The notes under the pieces were generated by a model. That model did not search any database, had not been told where the DNA came from, and saw only the letters and a program-made list of their open reading frames with translations. Of a stretch of DNA of 24,213 nucleotides, positions 1 to 9,113 are shown one piece after another. Position 1 is the stretch's first letter, and every line of letters starts with the position of its first letter. The translations under genes and the position numbers were made by a program. The stretch comes from an uncultured Prevotella sp. (GTDB lineage Bacteria; Bacteroidota; Bacteroidia; Bacteroidales; Bacteroidaceae). The stretch covers positions 1-24,213 of the forward strand of contig CAMTJK010000011.1 of the NCBI GenBank assembly GCA_947072805.1. Direction: 5' to 3'.

Positions 1-45
1 TATACATTTTGCACTAAACGGCAATAGATAAACCAATTAATTGCG

Positions 46-53
46 TATCTTTG
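46..53 (+). promoter_or_regulatory. Probable -7 promoter box for the polysaccharide operon
   Basis: The sequence TATCTTTG matches the Bacteroidetes -7 consensus TAnnTTTG. Transcription would start near 58-60 and leave an AT-rich leader of about 70 nt before the first gene at 129. No good TTTG element is seen at the expected distance upstream, although the window edge limits the view. The box could also belong to a longer leader that starts outside the window. Confidence 0.5.
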
Positions 54-128
54 CAATAAATTTGTAATTTTAAAGTTTAATATTTAGGTATAAAACCGCA
101 TTTTTTTAGAATTTACTTAAAACCAAGG

Positions 129-2654
129 ATGAAAAGATATCTCATTTTGATTGTAATGCTGTCAATGGTGGCAGTATTTTCCAATGCGCAGTCTTCCATG
201 ACCGATGAAGCTGTCATGGAATATGTTATAAAAGAGCACGAAAAGGGTACTTCACAATCCCAGATAGTTACAAGTCTTATGCAAAGAGGTGTCACCATCG
301 ATCAGATAAGACGCATTAAATCAAAATATGAAAGAGAAGGCGGCTCGCAGGCCCTAGGTGCCAAGAACCTCACCACTACCCCCGGCGGACAAGTTCGCAC
401 ACGCAAGAACAACGGCGACGGAAAAAAGGAGAAAGAACCGCAATTCCGCACAAAGGACGGCTCTGCCAAAAAGGTAACGACACGCACCTACGATGAAAAA
501 GACAAGGACTTCATGCAAATGCAGAAGGAACTGAACCAGTTTATGCCAGACTCCACAGACTATTATGACCAGCTGTATCTCGAAGAGATGATGAAAAGGG
601 AAGAAGGCAAGCGTAAGGTGTTCGGACGCGATATTTTCAACAACGAAAGCCTTAGCTTCGAACCCGCAATGAACATTGCAACCCCGCAAGACTACCGTCT
701 CGGACCCGGCGACGCCGTGTTTGTAGACGTGTGGGGCGCATCGAACACATCTTTCGAAAGTACAGTCTCTCCCGACGGAACCATCCAATTAGAAGGTTTC
801 GGACCTGTCTCGGTGGGAGGACTAACGGTAGAACAAGCTAACAGCGTGCTGAAGAAACAAGTAGGAGCGCGGTATGAAAGTTCACAGATAAGACTTACCG
901 TAGGACAGACAAAAACCATAACGGTAAATGTGATGGGCGAAGTGAAAACACCGGGAACATACACACTCTCTGCCTTTGCAACGGTATTCCACGCGCTCTA
1001 TATGGCCGGCGGAACAAACGATATAGGTACGCTGCGTAGCATAAAGGTGTACCGCAACAACAGGCTGATAAGCACCGTAGACATATACGACTACATTCTG
1101 AACGGCAAGCTGTCGGGTAACGTACGGCTTACCGACAACGATGTTATTGTGGTAGGACCTTACGACTGCCTTGTGAACATCACCGGAAAAGTAAAGCGCC
1201 CGATGTTTTACGAGATGAAAAAGAACGAAAGCGTGGGTACCTTACTTAAATATGCAGGAGGCTTCACCGGCGACGCCTACAAGAAATCCATAAGAGTAAT
1301 AAGGAAATCCGGCACACAATACTCTGTATACAATGTAGGAGAATTTGACATGAGCTCATTCTACCTAAGCGACGAAGACTCTTTGAGCGTAGATTCCGTA
1401 CTGCCACGATATTCCAATATGGTTGAAATAAAAGGAGCCGTATTTCGTCCGGGAATGTATCAGCTGGGCGGTGAAATAACATCCGTACGTGCACTCATCG
1501 AAAACGCAGAAGGAATAACCGAAGACGCATTCACTGCACGAGGAGTAATGCACAGAATGAAACCCGACCGCACCCTCGAAGTGCTGTCTGTAGACGTGGC
1601 CGGAGTATTGGAAGGCACTTCGCCCGACATACCACTACGCAACGAAGACGTGCTGTACATACCAAGCAAAAAAGAACTGCTCGAACAACAGACACTGACC
1701 ATTCACGGTGAAGTGTTGTATCCTGGTGAATATAAATACGCTGACAACGAGACAATAGAAGACCTCATACTCCAAGCCGGAGGTCTTACCAATGCAGCCT
1801 CTATAATGAAAGTGGACATAGCACGAAGAGTTACCGACGCTTCAGCCACCACATCGTCCGACACCATTGCCCATACATTCACATTTGCCATAAAAGACGG
1901 TTTTGTCATAGACGGTCAGCAAGGCTTTACACTACAGCCTTACGATGAAGTGTACGTGCGCAAGAGCCCCGGATACTCAAAGCAGCAGAACGTGAAAGTA
2001 GAAGGTGAAGTACTGTTCAGCGGCACATACACCCTGGAAAAGAAAAATCAGCGTCTTAGCGACATTATCAAGCAGGCCGGAGGTGTTACCGACATGGCTT
2101 ACGTGCAGGGTGCACGTCTGGAACGCACAATAACTCCGGAAGAACGAATAAAGATGGAAGACGTAAAGAAGATGCTTCAGGCCCAAAGCGGCGAGAAGGA
2201 TACGCTCGACGTGAAGAAACTTGACTTCGGAGAGACTTACTACGTGGCCATCAACCTTGACAAGGCTCTTGAAAATCCCGGAAGCAACTACGACGTCTTG
2301 TTGCGTGAAGGCGACAAGATTACCGTACCCGAATATACAAGTACTGTAAAAATAAGCGGTGACGTGATGTCACCCACTACCGTGGCCTTCCGTGAAGGCA
2401 AAAGCGTACGCTACTATATTGACCAAGCCGGCGGCTGGGGAAGCAGAGCCAAAAAGAGCAATACCTTTATAGTATATATGAATGGTACGCGCGCACGCGT
2501 GGGCTACAAGACAAAGCCCATGCCCGGATGCGAAATCATTGTTCCGAGCAAACAGGCTGCAAAGAAGCTCACAACAGCCGAGGTCGTTACTATCGGCTCA
2601 AGCACGGCATCAATCGCAACCATGCTTATCACCATCGCCAACCTGATAAAATAA
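129..2654 (+). CDS. SLBB-domain polysaccharide export protein (Wza-like outer-membrane channel)
   Basis: This 841-residue protein should form the outer-membrane channel that exports the polymer. A signal peptide covers residues 1-20 (cleavage near SNA|Q). A charged helical segment typical of Bacteroidetes versions follows (about 24-70). The polysaccharide-export domain begins near residue 189 (YRLGPGDAV). Six SLBB-type repeats then start near residues 266, 349, 432, 523, 622 and 740; most share a G-x-V-x-x-P core and an AGG turn. The last ~28 residues form a hydrophobic helix, as in Wza, whose C-terminal helices cross the outer membrane. E. coli Wza is a lipoprotein with fewer SLBB repeats; here no lipobox cysteine is visible in the signal peptide. 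It heads a long operon and lies 19 nt before the Wzz-like gene. The family call is firm; the polymer exported is unknown. Confidence 0.93.
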   Translation: MKRYLILIVMLSMVAVFSNAQSSMTDEAVMEYVIKEHEKGTSQSQIVTSLMQRGVTIDQIRRIKSKYEREGGSQALGAKNLTTTPGGQVRTRKNNGDGKKEKEPQFRTKDGSAKKVTTRTYDEKDKDFMQMQKELNQFMPDSTDYYDQLYLEEMMKREEGKRKVFGRDIFNNESLSFEPAMNIATPQDYRLGPGDAVFVDVWGASNTSFESTVSPDGTIQLEGFGPVSVGGLTVEQANSVLKKQVGARYESSQIRLTVGQTKTITVNVMGEVKTPGTYTLSAFATVFHALYMAGGTNDIGTLRSIKVYRNNRLISTVDIYDYILNGKLSGNVRLTDNDVIVVGPYDCLVNITGKVKRPMFYEMKKNESVGTLLKYAGGFTGDAYKKSIRVIRKSGTQYSVYNVGEFDMSSFYLSDEDSLSVDSVLPRYSNMVEIKGAVFRPGMYQLGGEITSVRALIENAEGITEDAFTARGVMHRMKPDRTLEVLSVDVAGVLEGTSPDIPLRNEDVLYIPSKKELLEQQTLTIHGEVLYPGEYKYADNETIEDLILQAGGLTNAASIMKVDIARRVTDASATTSSDTIAHTFTFAIKDGFVIDGQQGFTLQPYDEVYVRKSPGYSKQQNVKVEGEVLFSGTYTLEKKNQRLSDIIKQAGGVTDMAYVQGARLERTITPEERIKMEDVKKMLQAQSGEKDTLDVKKLDFGETYYVAINLDKALENPGSNYDVLLREGDKITVPEYTSTVKISGDVMSPTTVAFREGKSVRYYIDQAGGWGSRAKKSNTFIVYMNGTRARVGYKTKPMPGCEIIVPSKQAAKKLTTAEVVTIGSSTASIATMLITIANLIK

Positions 2655-2673
2655 CAAGAATAAACCAGAAGTC

Positions 2674-3750
2674 ATGGACAAGAACATAAGCGATAATTCA
2701 AAAACGCTGCAAGAGATAGACATCAGAAAAATCATAAAACTACTGATAAAGAAAAAGATATTATTGGCAAAAGTGGTTCTTGCCACAGCAATAATATCCA
2801 TGCTTCTTATAATATGCGTGCCACGTTATTATACATGCGAAGTGATGCTTGCACCCGAAATGACAAACATGCCGAGCGGAGGTGCACTTAGCAGTCTTGC
2901 GTCTTCTTTTGGTTTCGATATAGGTAGCGCATTGACATCTGACGCCATATCGCCCACCCTATATCCGGATTTGCTTAAATCAAACGATTTTCTTGTAAGT
3001 CTGTTCCCCATTAAAGTAACCACTGCCGACGGAGAACTGACTACCGATTATTATGACTATCTCAACAATCATCAACAGACAGCATGGTGGAACATAGCCA
3101 TTGGCTGGGTAAAAAGTATGTTTAAGTCGGAAGAAGACGAGACCGGAACTGCCGGCAATGGGAAAGCAAATTCGGTAGACCCATTTCATCTTACAAAAAG
3201 ACAAAACGACATAGCCTCAGCCATTTCCGGCAACATAAACTGCAGTGTGGACAAAAAGACAGATGTAATAACAATAATTCTGAAAGATCAAGACAAACTG
3301 ATATGTGCAACAATGGCAGACTCTATCAGAGAGAAACTGCAATACTTCATAACCGAATACCGTACAAAGAAATCACGCATCGACGAGCTTTACTATGAAA
3401 AACTTGTAAATGAAGCATACACGGATTATGACGCTGCCAGAAAACGTTATGCAAGTTTCTCGGATGCGAACAAAGACGTCGTACTTGAGAGTGTAAGAAC
3501 CAAGATAGAAGACCTTGAGAACGACATGCAACTCAAGTTCAACACTTACAATGCTATGATGACCCAACTGCAGGCTGCAAGAGCGAAAGTGCAAGAACGT
3601 ACACCAGCCTTTACCATCTTGCAAGGTGCTTCCGTACCCATAAAGCCAGCAGGTCCGAAAAGAATGTTTTTTGTCATAGGAATGTCATTCCTTGCATTTC
3701 TCTTCACAGCAATTTACATCTCACGCGAAGAGCTGCACATTAAGTTCTGA
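2674..3750 (+). CDS. Wzz-like polysaccharide chain-length determinant, no kinase domain
   Basis: This 358-residue inner-membrane protein has the Wzz layout: a short cytoplasmic N-terminus, a first transmembrane helix at about 31-49, a long periplasmic region with charged helices (about 215-310), a proline-rich VPIKPAGPK segment at 321-329 and a second helix at about 331-350. Such proteins set polymer length together with Wzy and contact the outer-membrane channel. The protein ends eight residues after the second helix, so it lacks the cytoplasmic BY-kinase domain (Walker A and B, tyrosine tail) found in Wzc. An insertion rich in Ser and Gly after the first helix (about 66-90) is typical of Bacteroidetes members. 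It follows the SLBB gene by 19 nt and is almost certainly co-transcribed with it. Confidence 0.88.
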   Translation: MDKNISDNSKTLQEIDIRKIIKLLIKKKILLAKVVLATAIISMLLIICVPRYYTCEVMLAPEMTNMPSGGALSSLASSFGFDIGSALTSDAISPTLYPDLLKSNDFLVSLFPIKVTTADGELTTDYYDYLNNHQQTAWWNIAIGWVKSMFKSEEDETGTAGNGKANSVDPFHLTKRQNDIASAISGNINCSVDKKTDVITIILKDQDKLICATMADSIREKLQYFITEYRTKKSRIDELYYEKLVNEAYTDYDAARKRYASFSDANKDVVLESVRTKIEDLENDMQLKFNTYNAMMTQLQAARAKVQERTPAFTILQGASVPIKPAGPKRMFFVIGMSFLAFLFTAIYISREELHIKF

Positions 3751-3785
3751 CGTTTTTGCCCAATCACAGCATATAAAAGAAAGGG

Positions 3786-5138
3786 ATGTCGCTGAACAAT
3801 AAAGGTAACGGTATACATCTGTCTAAAACAAAGAAGAAGATTCTTACGAATTTAGCATGGTCATCAGCAGGAAAAGCAACAAGTTTGTTGGGTGGTCTGC
3901 TGGTTGGGATAATTGTTGCCCGTTACCTTGGACCGTCTCAATACGGTCTTATGAACTACGTAATCAGTTACGTGTTCTTGTTCCAGACATTCGCCATGTT
4001 TGGTCTTGACCCCATCGAGATACGTGAAGAAGCACATACACCGGAAGCTTACAGGAAAATTATAGGAACAGCCTTCGGCATCAAAGTGGGAATGAGCGTA
4101 ATATTCATGGCACTTGTCATAATCACATCGCTTGTCATGGAAGCCGACATTTTCACTACCAAGCTTGTCGCCATCTATTCCCTTACCATCATTCTCAACT
4201 CTTTTTGTGTAATACGCAACTATTTCACGGCTCTTGTAGACAATGCCTATGTCACCAAAGCAGAAATCAGCCGTACTGTCCTGGGAGCAGGCATAAAAAT
4301 AGCCCTACTGCTCTTCAATGCTCAACTCACATGGTTTATTGTAGCATCAATGTTCGACTTTCTTCTACTTGCAAGTGGCTATATAATGGCATACAGAAAG
4401 AAGATAGGGCCTATCTTTGAATGGACATTCGACACAGATTACGCCCGCTATCTGTTGAAAGAATCATTTCCATTACTTCTCACCAATGCTGCCGTCATAA
4501 TATACCAACGCATTGACCAAGTCATGATTGGCTACATGATAGACCATGAGTCGGTCGGCTTTTTCAGCGTGGCATCACGATTTGTAGAAGTACTGATTTA
4601 CATCCCGATGATACTTGCACAAACAATCATGCCTATATTGGTTCAGGCTCGCAACAACAGCGACAAGGAATATAGGGAAAAGGCTCAACTTTTCATGAAT
4701 GTTTCTCTTTGGGTGACACTGATTCTTGCTGTCATTACATCCGTAACATCATATTGGATTATAAGATACACATTTGGATTGTCATATAATCCTGCCGTAG
4801 CCGTTCTGCAGGTTATGATTTTCAAAGCAGCAAGTGTGGCACTGTCCAACACTGCCGGTGCAATGCTTATAACAGAAGGCTTGCAACGCTACGCCATATA
4901 TCGCGATACGATGGGTTGCATCGTCTGCATTACGCTAAATTATCTCTTCCTACCACGCTATGGAATCCTTGCCGCAGCATACATTGCCATAATAAGCAAT
5001 ATAGTTGCCGGTTACATAGCTGACGCCATAATTCCAGCCTATCGTCATTTGTTCAAACATCAAACGAGAGCAATAGTATTGGGATGGAAATCTCTATTCC
5101 TTATCAAATCAATTTATAAACCATATAACGCAAGATAA
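3786..5138 (+). CDS. wzx: Wzx-type polysaccharide flippase
   Basis: This 450-residue polytopic membrane protein of the MOP/PST superfamily should flip undecaprenyl-diphosphate-linked repeat units across the inner membrane. The N-terminal RYLGPSQYG motif at about 46-54 is characteristic of Wzx proteins, and hydrophobic helices occur along the whole length (about 12-14 expected for the family). The conserved mid-protein stretch at about 225-250 (YLLKESFPLLL followed by YQRIDQVMIG) is also typical. It begins 35 nt after the Wzz-like gene, preceded by an AAAGAAAGGG purine run, and ends 5 nt before the polymerase gene. Wzx sequences diverge strongly, so the symbol rests on fold, motif and context. 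Confidence 0.88.
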   Translation: MSLNNKGNGIHLSKTKKKILTNLAWSSAGKATSLLGGLLVGIIVARYLGPSQYGLMNYVISYVFLFQTFAMFGLDPIEIREEAHTPEAYRKIIGTAFGIKVGMSVIFMALVIITSLVMEADIFTTKLVAIYSLTIILNSFCVIRNYFTALVDNAYVTKAEISRTVLGAGIKIALLLFNAQLTWFIVASMFDFLLLASGYIMAYRKKIGPIFEWTFDTDYARYLLKESFPLLLTNAAVIIYQRIDQVMIGYMIDHESVGFFSVASRFVEVLIYIPMILAQTIMPILVQARNNSDKEYREKAQLFMNVSLWVTLILAVITSVTSYWIIRYTFGLSYNPAVAVLQVMIFKAASVALSNTAGAMLITEGLQRYAIYRDTMGCIVCITLNYLFLPRYGILAAAYIAIISNIVAGYIADAIIPAYRHLFKHQTRAIVLGWKSLFLIKSIYKPYNAR

Positions 5139-5143
5139 GACAC

Positions 5144-6388
5144 ATGCCATACATACCTTTCGTATATTTCATTTGTCTTGCCGCCTTCTTTTACACAAAG
5201 CGGAAACGATGGGGAATTGACATAGCTGCAACATGTATACTTATCGTCATTTCGTTCTTTTCTATCATGATAGATATAAACGACGTATATGGAGATTATG
5301 GCATCAATTACGACAATATGACCCTACCAACCATTTGTCTTTACTGTATTCAGTGGACATTGGTACTGGTACCATTGCATTTCCTGTCAGGACTTGAACT
5401 CAACAAACATCCACAGATAAAGGTATCGCTGCTATATATTCTCTTCGTTATTATTGCAGCATCATCTTTTATCATGATTGCCACAAGTCTGGAAGACATA
5501 AGAGATGCACTCATTATGGATATGGCAGACGTATATGAACAACACATCAACGACATGTCTTCACAGAAATCCGGTCTTGCAAACTATCTGATGTTCTTAC
5601 CACAGATATTCGTAACGACCCCATTCCCTACCCTTGCTCTGTTTCTGTGGTTCTATATGAAGACATTTATGAAGTGTCCCGCTTTCCTTGAAATAGGCAT
5701 CCTCATAGCATCAATAGCACAAGCCATCCTTGCCATCATTATAGCCGGACGCTCGGCCATAGTATTTTGGACGTTCGATTTCTTCTTGCTGTTTAGCTAT
5801 TTCTATCATTACATGTCCAAATCATTAAAGCGCAAATTCTTCGTTATGGCTTTAGTAATGGGTACATTGATAGGTTCTGTCTTTGTCAGCATAACTATTT
5901 CACGTTTCGACGACGTAAAAAACGACCGAGATCCTTTTGTGTCGCTCTACGGCTATGCAGGACAACATGTAAACAACTTCTGCACCATGATTGTAAAAGG
6001 CGCCGACTCTCCATTCCAAATCAGCCGTGTTTTTCCGCTGATAGGCAAGATGACCGGACAACCTTTTGATCTAATAGAGCATTATCAGAAGACAACGACC
6101 CAAGTAGATGCCGTTGTAAATGTGTTTGATACATTCGGAGGGGAACTTTATCTTGACCTTGGATGGTTTGGATACATAATGTTCTTCATTATGCTCTTTG
6201 GCATTACGCATCTCATGAAAATGCGCATGACAGAAATGGAATTTCACAACATTTTCATCCTTGTGATATTTGTGGCATTCTATACCCGCAGCTTGTTCTC
6301 GTGGCCATTCACCGGACATTATACTACTATTGCTATCATGCTCGTTTTTGCTATCAGATACATGTTCAAGTATATATTCAAGATATGA
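5144..6388 (+). CDS. wzy: Wzy-type oligosaccharide repeat-unit polymerase
   Basis: This 414-residue inner-membrane protein has about ten or more predicted hydrophobic helices and a large soluble loop in the second half (about 250-330). Proteins of this kind polymerise lipid-linked repeat units at the periplasmic face. A GRSA motif at about 202-205, at the start of a helix, and a late GGELYLDLGWFGYI segment resemble the conserved arginine and glycine-rich elements of O-antigen polymerases. Wzy proteins share little sequence identity, so the call depends on topology, these motifs and a position directly after wzx (5-nt gap). Its stop overlaps the next start as ATGA (6385-6388), implying translational coupling to the glycosyltransferase. 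Confidence 0.8.
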   Translation: MPYIPFVYFICLAAFFYTKRKRWGIDIAATCILIVISFFSIMIDINDVYGDYGINYDNMTLPTICLYCIQWTLVLVPLHFLSGLELNKHPQIKVSLLYILFVIIAASSFIMIATSLEDIRDALIMDMADVYEQHINDMSSQKSGLANYLMFLPQIFVTTPFPTLALFLWFYMKTFMKCPAFLEIGILIASIAQAILAIIIAGRSAIVFWTFDFFLLFSYFYHYMSKSLKRKFFVMALVMGTLIGSVFVSITISRFDDVKNDRDPFVSLYGYAGQHVNNFCTMIVKGADSPFQISRVFPLIGKMTGQPFDLIEHYQKTTTQVDAVVNVFDTFGGELYLDLGWFGYIMFFIMLFGITHLMKMRMTEMEFHNIFILVIFVAFYTRSLFSWPFTGHYTTIAIMLVFAIRYMFKYIFKI

Positions 6389-7293
6389 CAAAAATATTCG
6401 CCATAATCGTAACATACAATGCCATGCGTCGCAATTGGATAGACCGATGTCTTGCAAGTTTGCAAAATAGCACTGTTGCTTGCAAGGCTGTACTGGTTGA
6501 TAATGGTTCGACAGACAATACGGGCGACTTTGTGACCACCCACTATCCCGATGCTGTATGGTTACCACAAGGATGCAATCTGGGATTCGGGAAAGCCAAC
6601 AATATAGGAATTAGCTACGCACTTGAAAGAAACGCCGACCACGTGCTACTACTCAATCAAGATGCAGCCATCCATCCGGAAGCCCTTGCTCTTATGCTTG
6701 CAGAGAATGACGGAGAGAGTCTGCTATCACCATTACATTTGAACGGTGACGGAACATGCATTGACGAGATGTTCCGTTTTTCGCTGCGCAATGCCAATAA
6801 CCACATGAACGACGACATGCTCATCCACCACGCACTCGCCTCTCACTACGTGACTGGCGAAATATGTGCAGCTTGCTGGCTGATGCCACGGCGATTACTG
6901 GAAAAAGTGGGCGGATTCAATCCTTTATTCTATCACTATGGTGAAGACAACAATTATTACCAAAGGATGGTTTATCACAACGTAAAGACGCTGCTTGTGC
7001 CTGCTGCCTACATGATGCACGACAGAAACACGCATGGCGATCCAAAAATGTTTAAAAAGAATCTTGTTAGGCGTAATCTTCTGCTTGAAGTGTGCGACAT
7101 CAATCATTCTGCAACAGCCATTGTCAAACGTCTGTGCCGACTGCTTATAACATGCTATTCAAAGTATCTGCCGCAACGAATGTACACGCCCGGCACATTT
7201 TTGTTAGAGTGTTTCCGACTGCTTTTCCTTTGTCCTAAAATACGTTCTTATCGCAAAACAGACAAACAAGAAGGTAAAAACTGGCTGATATAA
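6385..7293 (+). CDS. GT2-family glycosyltransferase (rhamnosyltransferase-like)
   Basis: This 302-residue GT-A fold enzyme begins FAIIVTYNA, followed by VLVDNGSTDNT at about 37-46, the nucleotide-binding start of family 2 transferases. The metal-binding DxD position reads NQD at 91-93, as in WbbL/RfbF-like rhamnosyltransferases. GED at 185-187, within YHYGEDNNYY, supplies the likely catalytic acidic residues. The frame stays open upstream to 6163, but that stretch overlaps the polymerase gene and its translation is rich in His, Cys and Tyr with no family resemblance. The start at 6385 is therefore preferred; it overlaps the wzy stop by 4 bp. The protein should add one sugar, possibly a deoxyhexose, to the lipid-linked repeat unit in the cytoplasm. 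Donor and acceptor cannot be read from the sequence. Confidence 0.9.
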   Translation: MTKIFAIIVTYNAMRRNWIDRCLASLQNSTVACKAVLVDNGSTDNTGDFVTTHYPDAVWLPQGCNLGFGKANNIGISYALERNADHVLLLNQDAAIHPEALALMLAENDGESLLSPLHLNGDGTCIDEMFRFSLRNANNHMNDDMLIHHALASHYVTGEICAACWLMPRRLLEKVGGFNPLFYHYGEDNNYYQRMVYHNVKTLLVPAAYMMHDRNTHGDPKMFKKNLVRRNLLLEVCDINHSATAIVKRLCRLLITCYSKYLPQRMYTPGTFLLECFRLLFLCPKIRSYRKTDKQEGKNWLI

Positions 7294-7295
7294 AC

Positions 7296-8471
7296 ATGAA
7301 GATAGGATATATTCTTAATTCCACCCTTCCATTGGGCGGAGCATCAAAAGCATTCCGTAACCTATTGGAACAACTGATGCTCAAAGGGATTACACCGTTT
7401 GTGGTGCTTCCCGACAATCACGGTCTTTATAATGAACTGCAAAACAAACATATCCCAACCCTGGTTGTCTGCTACCGGAATAATACATACCCCTACCTGC
7501 GCTCACCAAAAGACTATCTATTGTTTCTGCCACGGCTGATTGCACGAATGATACTCAACTACAAAGCAGTCAAGCACGTAACCGAATGGTTTGCAAACAA
7601 CAAGGTTGAACTTATACACACTAACGTCGGAGTGGTGAATATTGGCTATAAAGCAGCCAAGAAACTTCAACTGCCACATATCTACCATCTGCGAGAATAT
7701 GGCGATTTGGATTTCGGCATGCATTACTTTCCATGTAAATCCGTTCTTTACAGACAGTTGGAACAGAAGGACTCTTACTCGATATGTATCACTAAAGCTA
7801 TACAACAGTATCATAAACAGCAAGGTAAAACCTCTTCAATAGTAATATACGACGGTATCTTTGCCCAAAAAGAGTCGATGCCAAGGGTCGAAAAAAAATC
7901 TTTTTTCTTGTTCGCTGGCAGAATAGAGCCGGCAAAAGATGCCCTCTTCCTGTTACAAGCATATGCCGAATATTTCAGAAAGAGCACCAATCCCCTGCCC
8001 TTGCATTTGGCTGGTGCAACAAACAGACCCGACTATTTGAGTGAACTGAAACGTCTGATTGCCAACGAGAAACTTGACAAACATGTTCTCTTCCTTGGCG
8101 AGCGTAAAGACCTGCCATCCTTGATGCAACATGCACAAGCCATAATCATTCCCTCCCACTCGGAGGGGTTCGGCTTTTGTATGCCGGAAGCCATGTTTAA
8201 CGGTTGCCTTGCAATCGGACGAAATACAGCCGGCACGAAAGAGCAAATGGACAACGGATTTGAGATGATGCAAGGTAAAGATATAGCGCTGCGCTTTGAC
8301 ACCCAAAGCCAACTGGTTCAGCTTCTTTTAGAAGTGGAGCAACAACGTCCGGCCTTTCAACCGGTTGTTGATAGGGCTTTCTGTGTGGTAAACAAGCTAT
8401 ACACCACAGAGGAAAGTGCAAAAAATGTGTATTCCTTTTATAAAACAGTTCTGAATGAAACAGCTGATTAA
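7296..8471 (+). CDS. GT4-family glycosyltransferase
   Basis: This 391-residue GT-B fold enzyme has the N-terminal loop LPLGGASKAF (about 11-20), a linker before FFLFAGRIEPAKD at about 203-215, and the C-terminal donor-binding segment SEGFGFCMPEAM, which carries the EX7E pair at Glu290 and Glu298. This is the classic retaining GT4 pattern. It would transfer a sugar from a nucleotide donor to the growing lipid-linked oligosaccharide. It starts 2 nt after the preceding transferase, and its last 17 bp overlap the start of the acyltransferase gene, so the three are probably translated from one message. Donor specificity is unknown. Confidence 0.92.
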   Translation: MKIGYILNSTLPLGGASKAFRNLLEQLMLKGITPFVVLPDNHGLYNELQNKHIPTLVVCYRNNTYPYLRSPKDYLLFLPRLIARMILNYKAVKHVTEWFANNKVELIHTNVGVVNIGYKAAKKLQLPHIYHLREYGDLDFGMHYFPCKSVLYRQLEQKDSYSICITKAIQQYHKQQGKTSSIVIYDGIFAQKESMPRVEKKSFFLFAGRIEPAKDALFLLQAYAEYFRKSTNPLPLHLAGATNRPDYLSELKRLIANEKLDKHVLFLGERKDLPSLMQHAQAIIIPSHSEGFGFCMPEAMFNGCLAIGRNTAGTKEQMDNGFEMMQGKDIALRFDTQSQLVQLLLEVEQQRPAFQPVVDRAFCVVNKLYTTEESAKNVYSFYKTVLNETAD

Positions 8472-9102
8472 AACTATAAATGAGTCTTTAGGACTTATAC
8501 TCTCACTCTTGCTGCTCCCAAAGTTTCCTGAACACATCAGAGCATGCAAAGCTCATCTGTATACCGGATTTCTGAAACGACATTTCCTTCATTTCGGGTA
8601 TAATAGTGTCATTGCGTTCAAAGCACATCAGCTGCATGACCTACACTGCATCTCCATTGGTAATTACACTCAAATAGAGAAAGACGTCCAACTTACAGCA
8701 TGGCAAAAGCCTGCCGTCACTTCCTCTAAGCCTTTGCTGGAAATCGGCAACAACTGCATTATCCGCAGAGGCACTGCCATTTCTGCCGCCAACCATGTTG
8801 TCATCGGTGACAATCTTCTCACCGGAACCAACGTTCTGATAACAGACAATGCACACGGCATATTTTCAGAAGAAATGCTGACATTACCTCCTAATGAACG
8901 CCCCATAGTATCCAAGGGAGAGGTAAATATCGGCAACAATGTGTGGCTGGGTAACAATGTCTGCATAATGCCAGGTGTAACCATAGGCAACAATGTTGTA
9001 ATTGGCGCAAACAGTGTGGTAACAAAAAGCATCCCGGCAAATTCTACAGCTGTTGGCATTCCAGCCAAAGTAATAAAAAGCATCATCACAAGCAATCAAT
9101 AA
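8455..9102 (+). CDS. Hexapeptide-repeat acyltransferase (WbbJ/maltose O-acetyltransferase-like)
   Basis: This 215-residue protein has left-handed beta-helix repeats, for example ISIGNYTQI, IGNNCII, VVIGDNLL and the long run VNIGNNVWLGNNVCIMPG at about 158-174. The expected catalytic histidine is His134 in ITDNAHGIF, and the end GIPAKVIK is typical of the family. Such enzymes usually acetylate a sugar hydroxyl using acetyl-CoA, so the likely role is O-acetylation of one residue of the repeat unit. The N-terminal ~40 residues contain a hydrophobic patch (about 12-22) that may be a membrane-facing helix. Its start overlaps the preceding GT4 gene by 17 bp and WbsX follows after 11 nt. N-acetylation or another acyl donor cannot be excluded. 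Confidence 0.9.
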   Translation: MKQLIKTINESLGLILSLLLLPKFPEHIRACKAHLYTGFLKRHFLHFGYNSVIAFKAHQLHDLHCISIGNYTQIEKDVQLTAWQKPAVTSSKPLLEIGNNCIIRRGTAISAANHVVIGDNLLTGTNVLITDNAHGIFSEEMLTLPPNERPIVSKGEVNIGNNVWLGNNVCIMPGVTIGNNVVIGANSVVTKSIPANSTAVGIPAKVIKSIITSNQ

Positions 9103-9113
9103 TATTTTCAAGT

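Noticed and set aside
6163..6384. N-terminal extension of the GT2 frame by 74 codons
   Set aside because: It lies inside the polymerase gene, its translation is rich in His, Tyr and Cys with no family similarity, and the GT2 fold starts right at the ATG at 6385.
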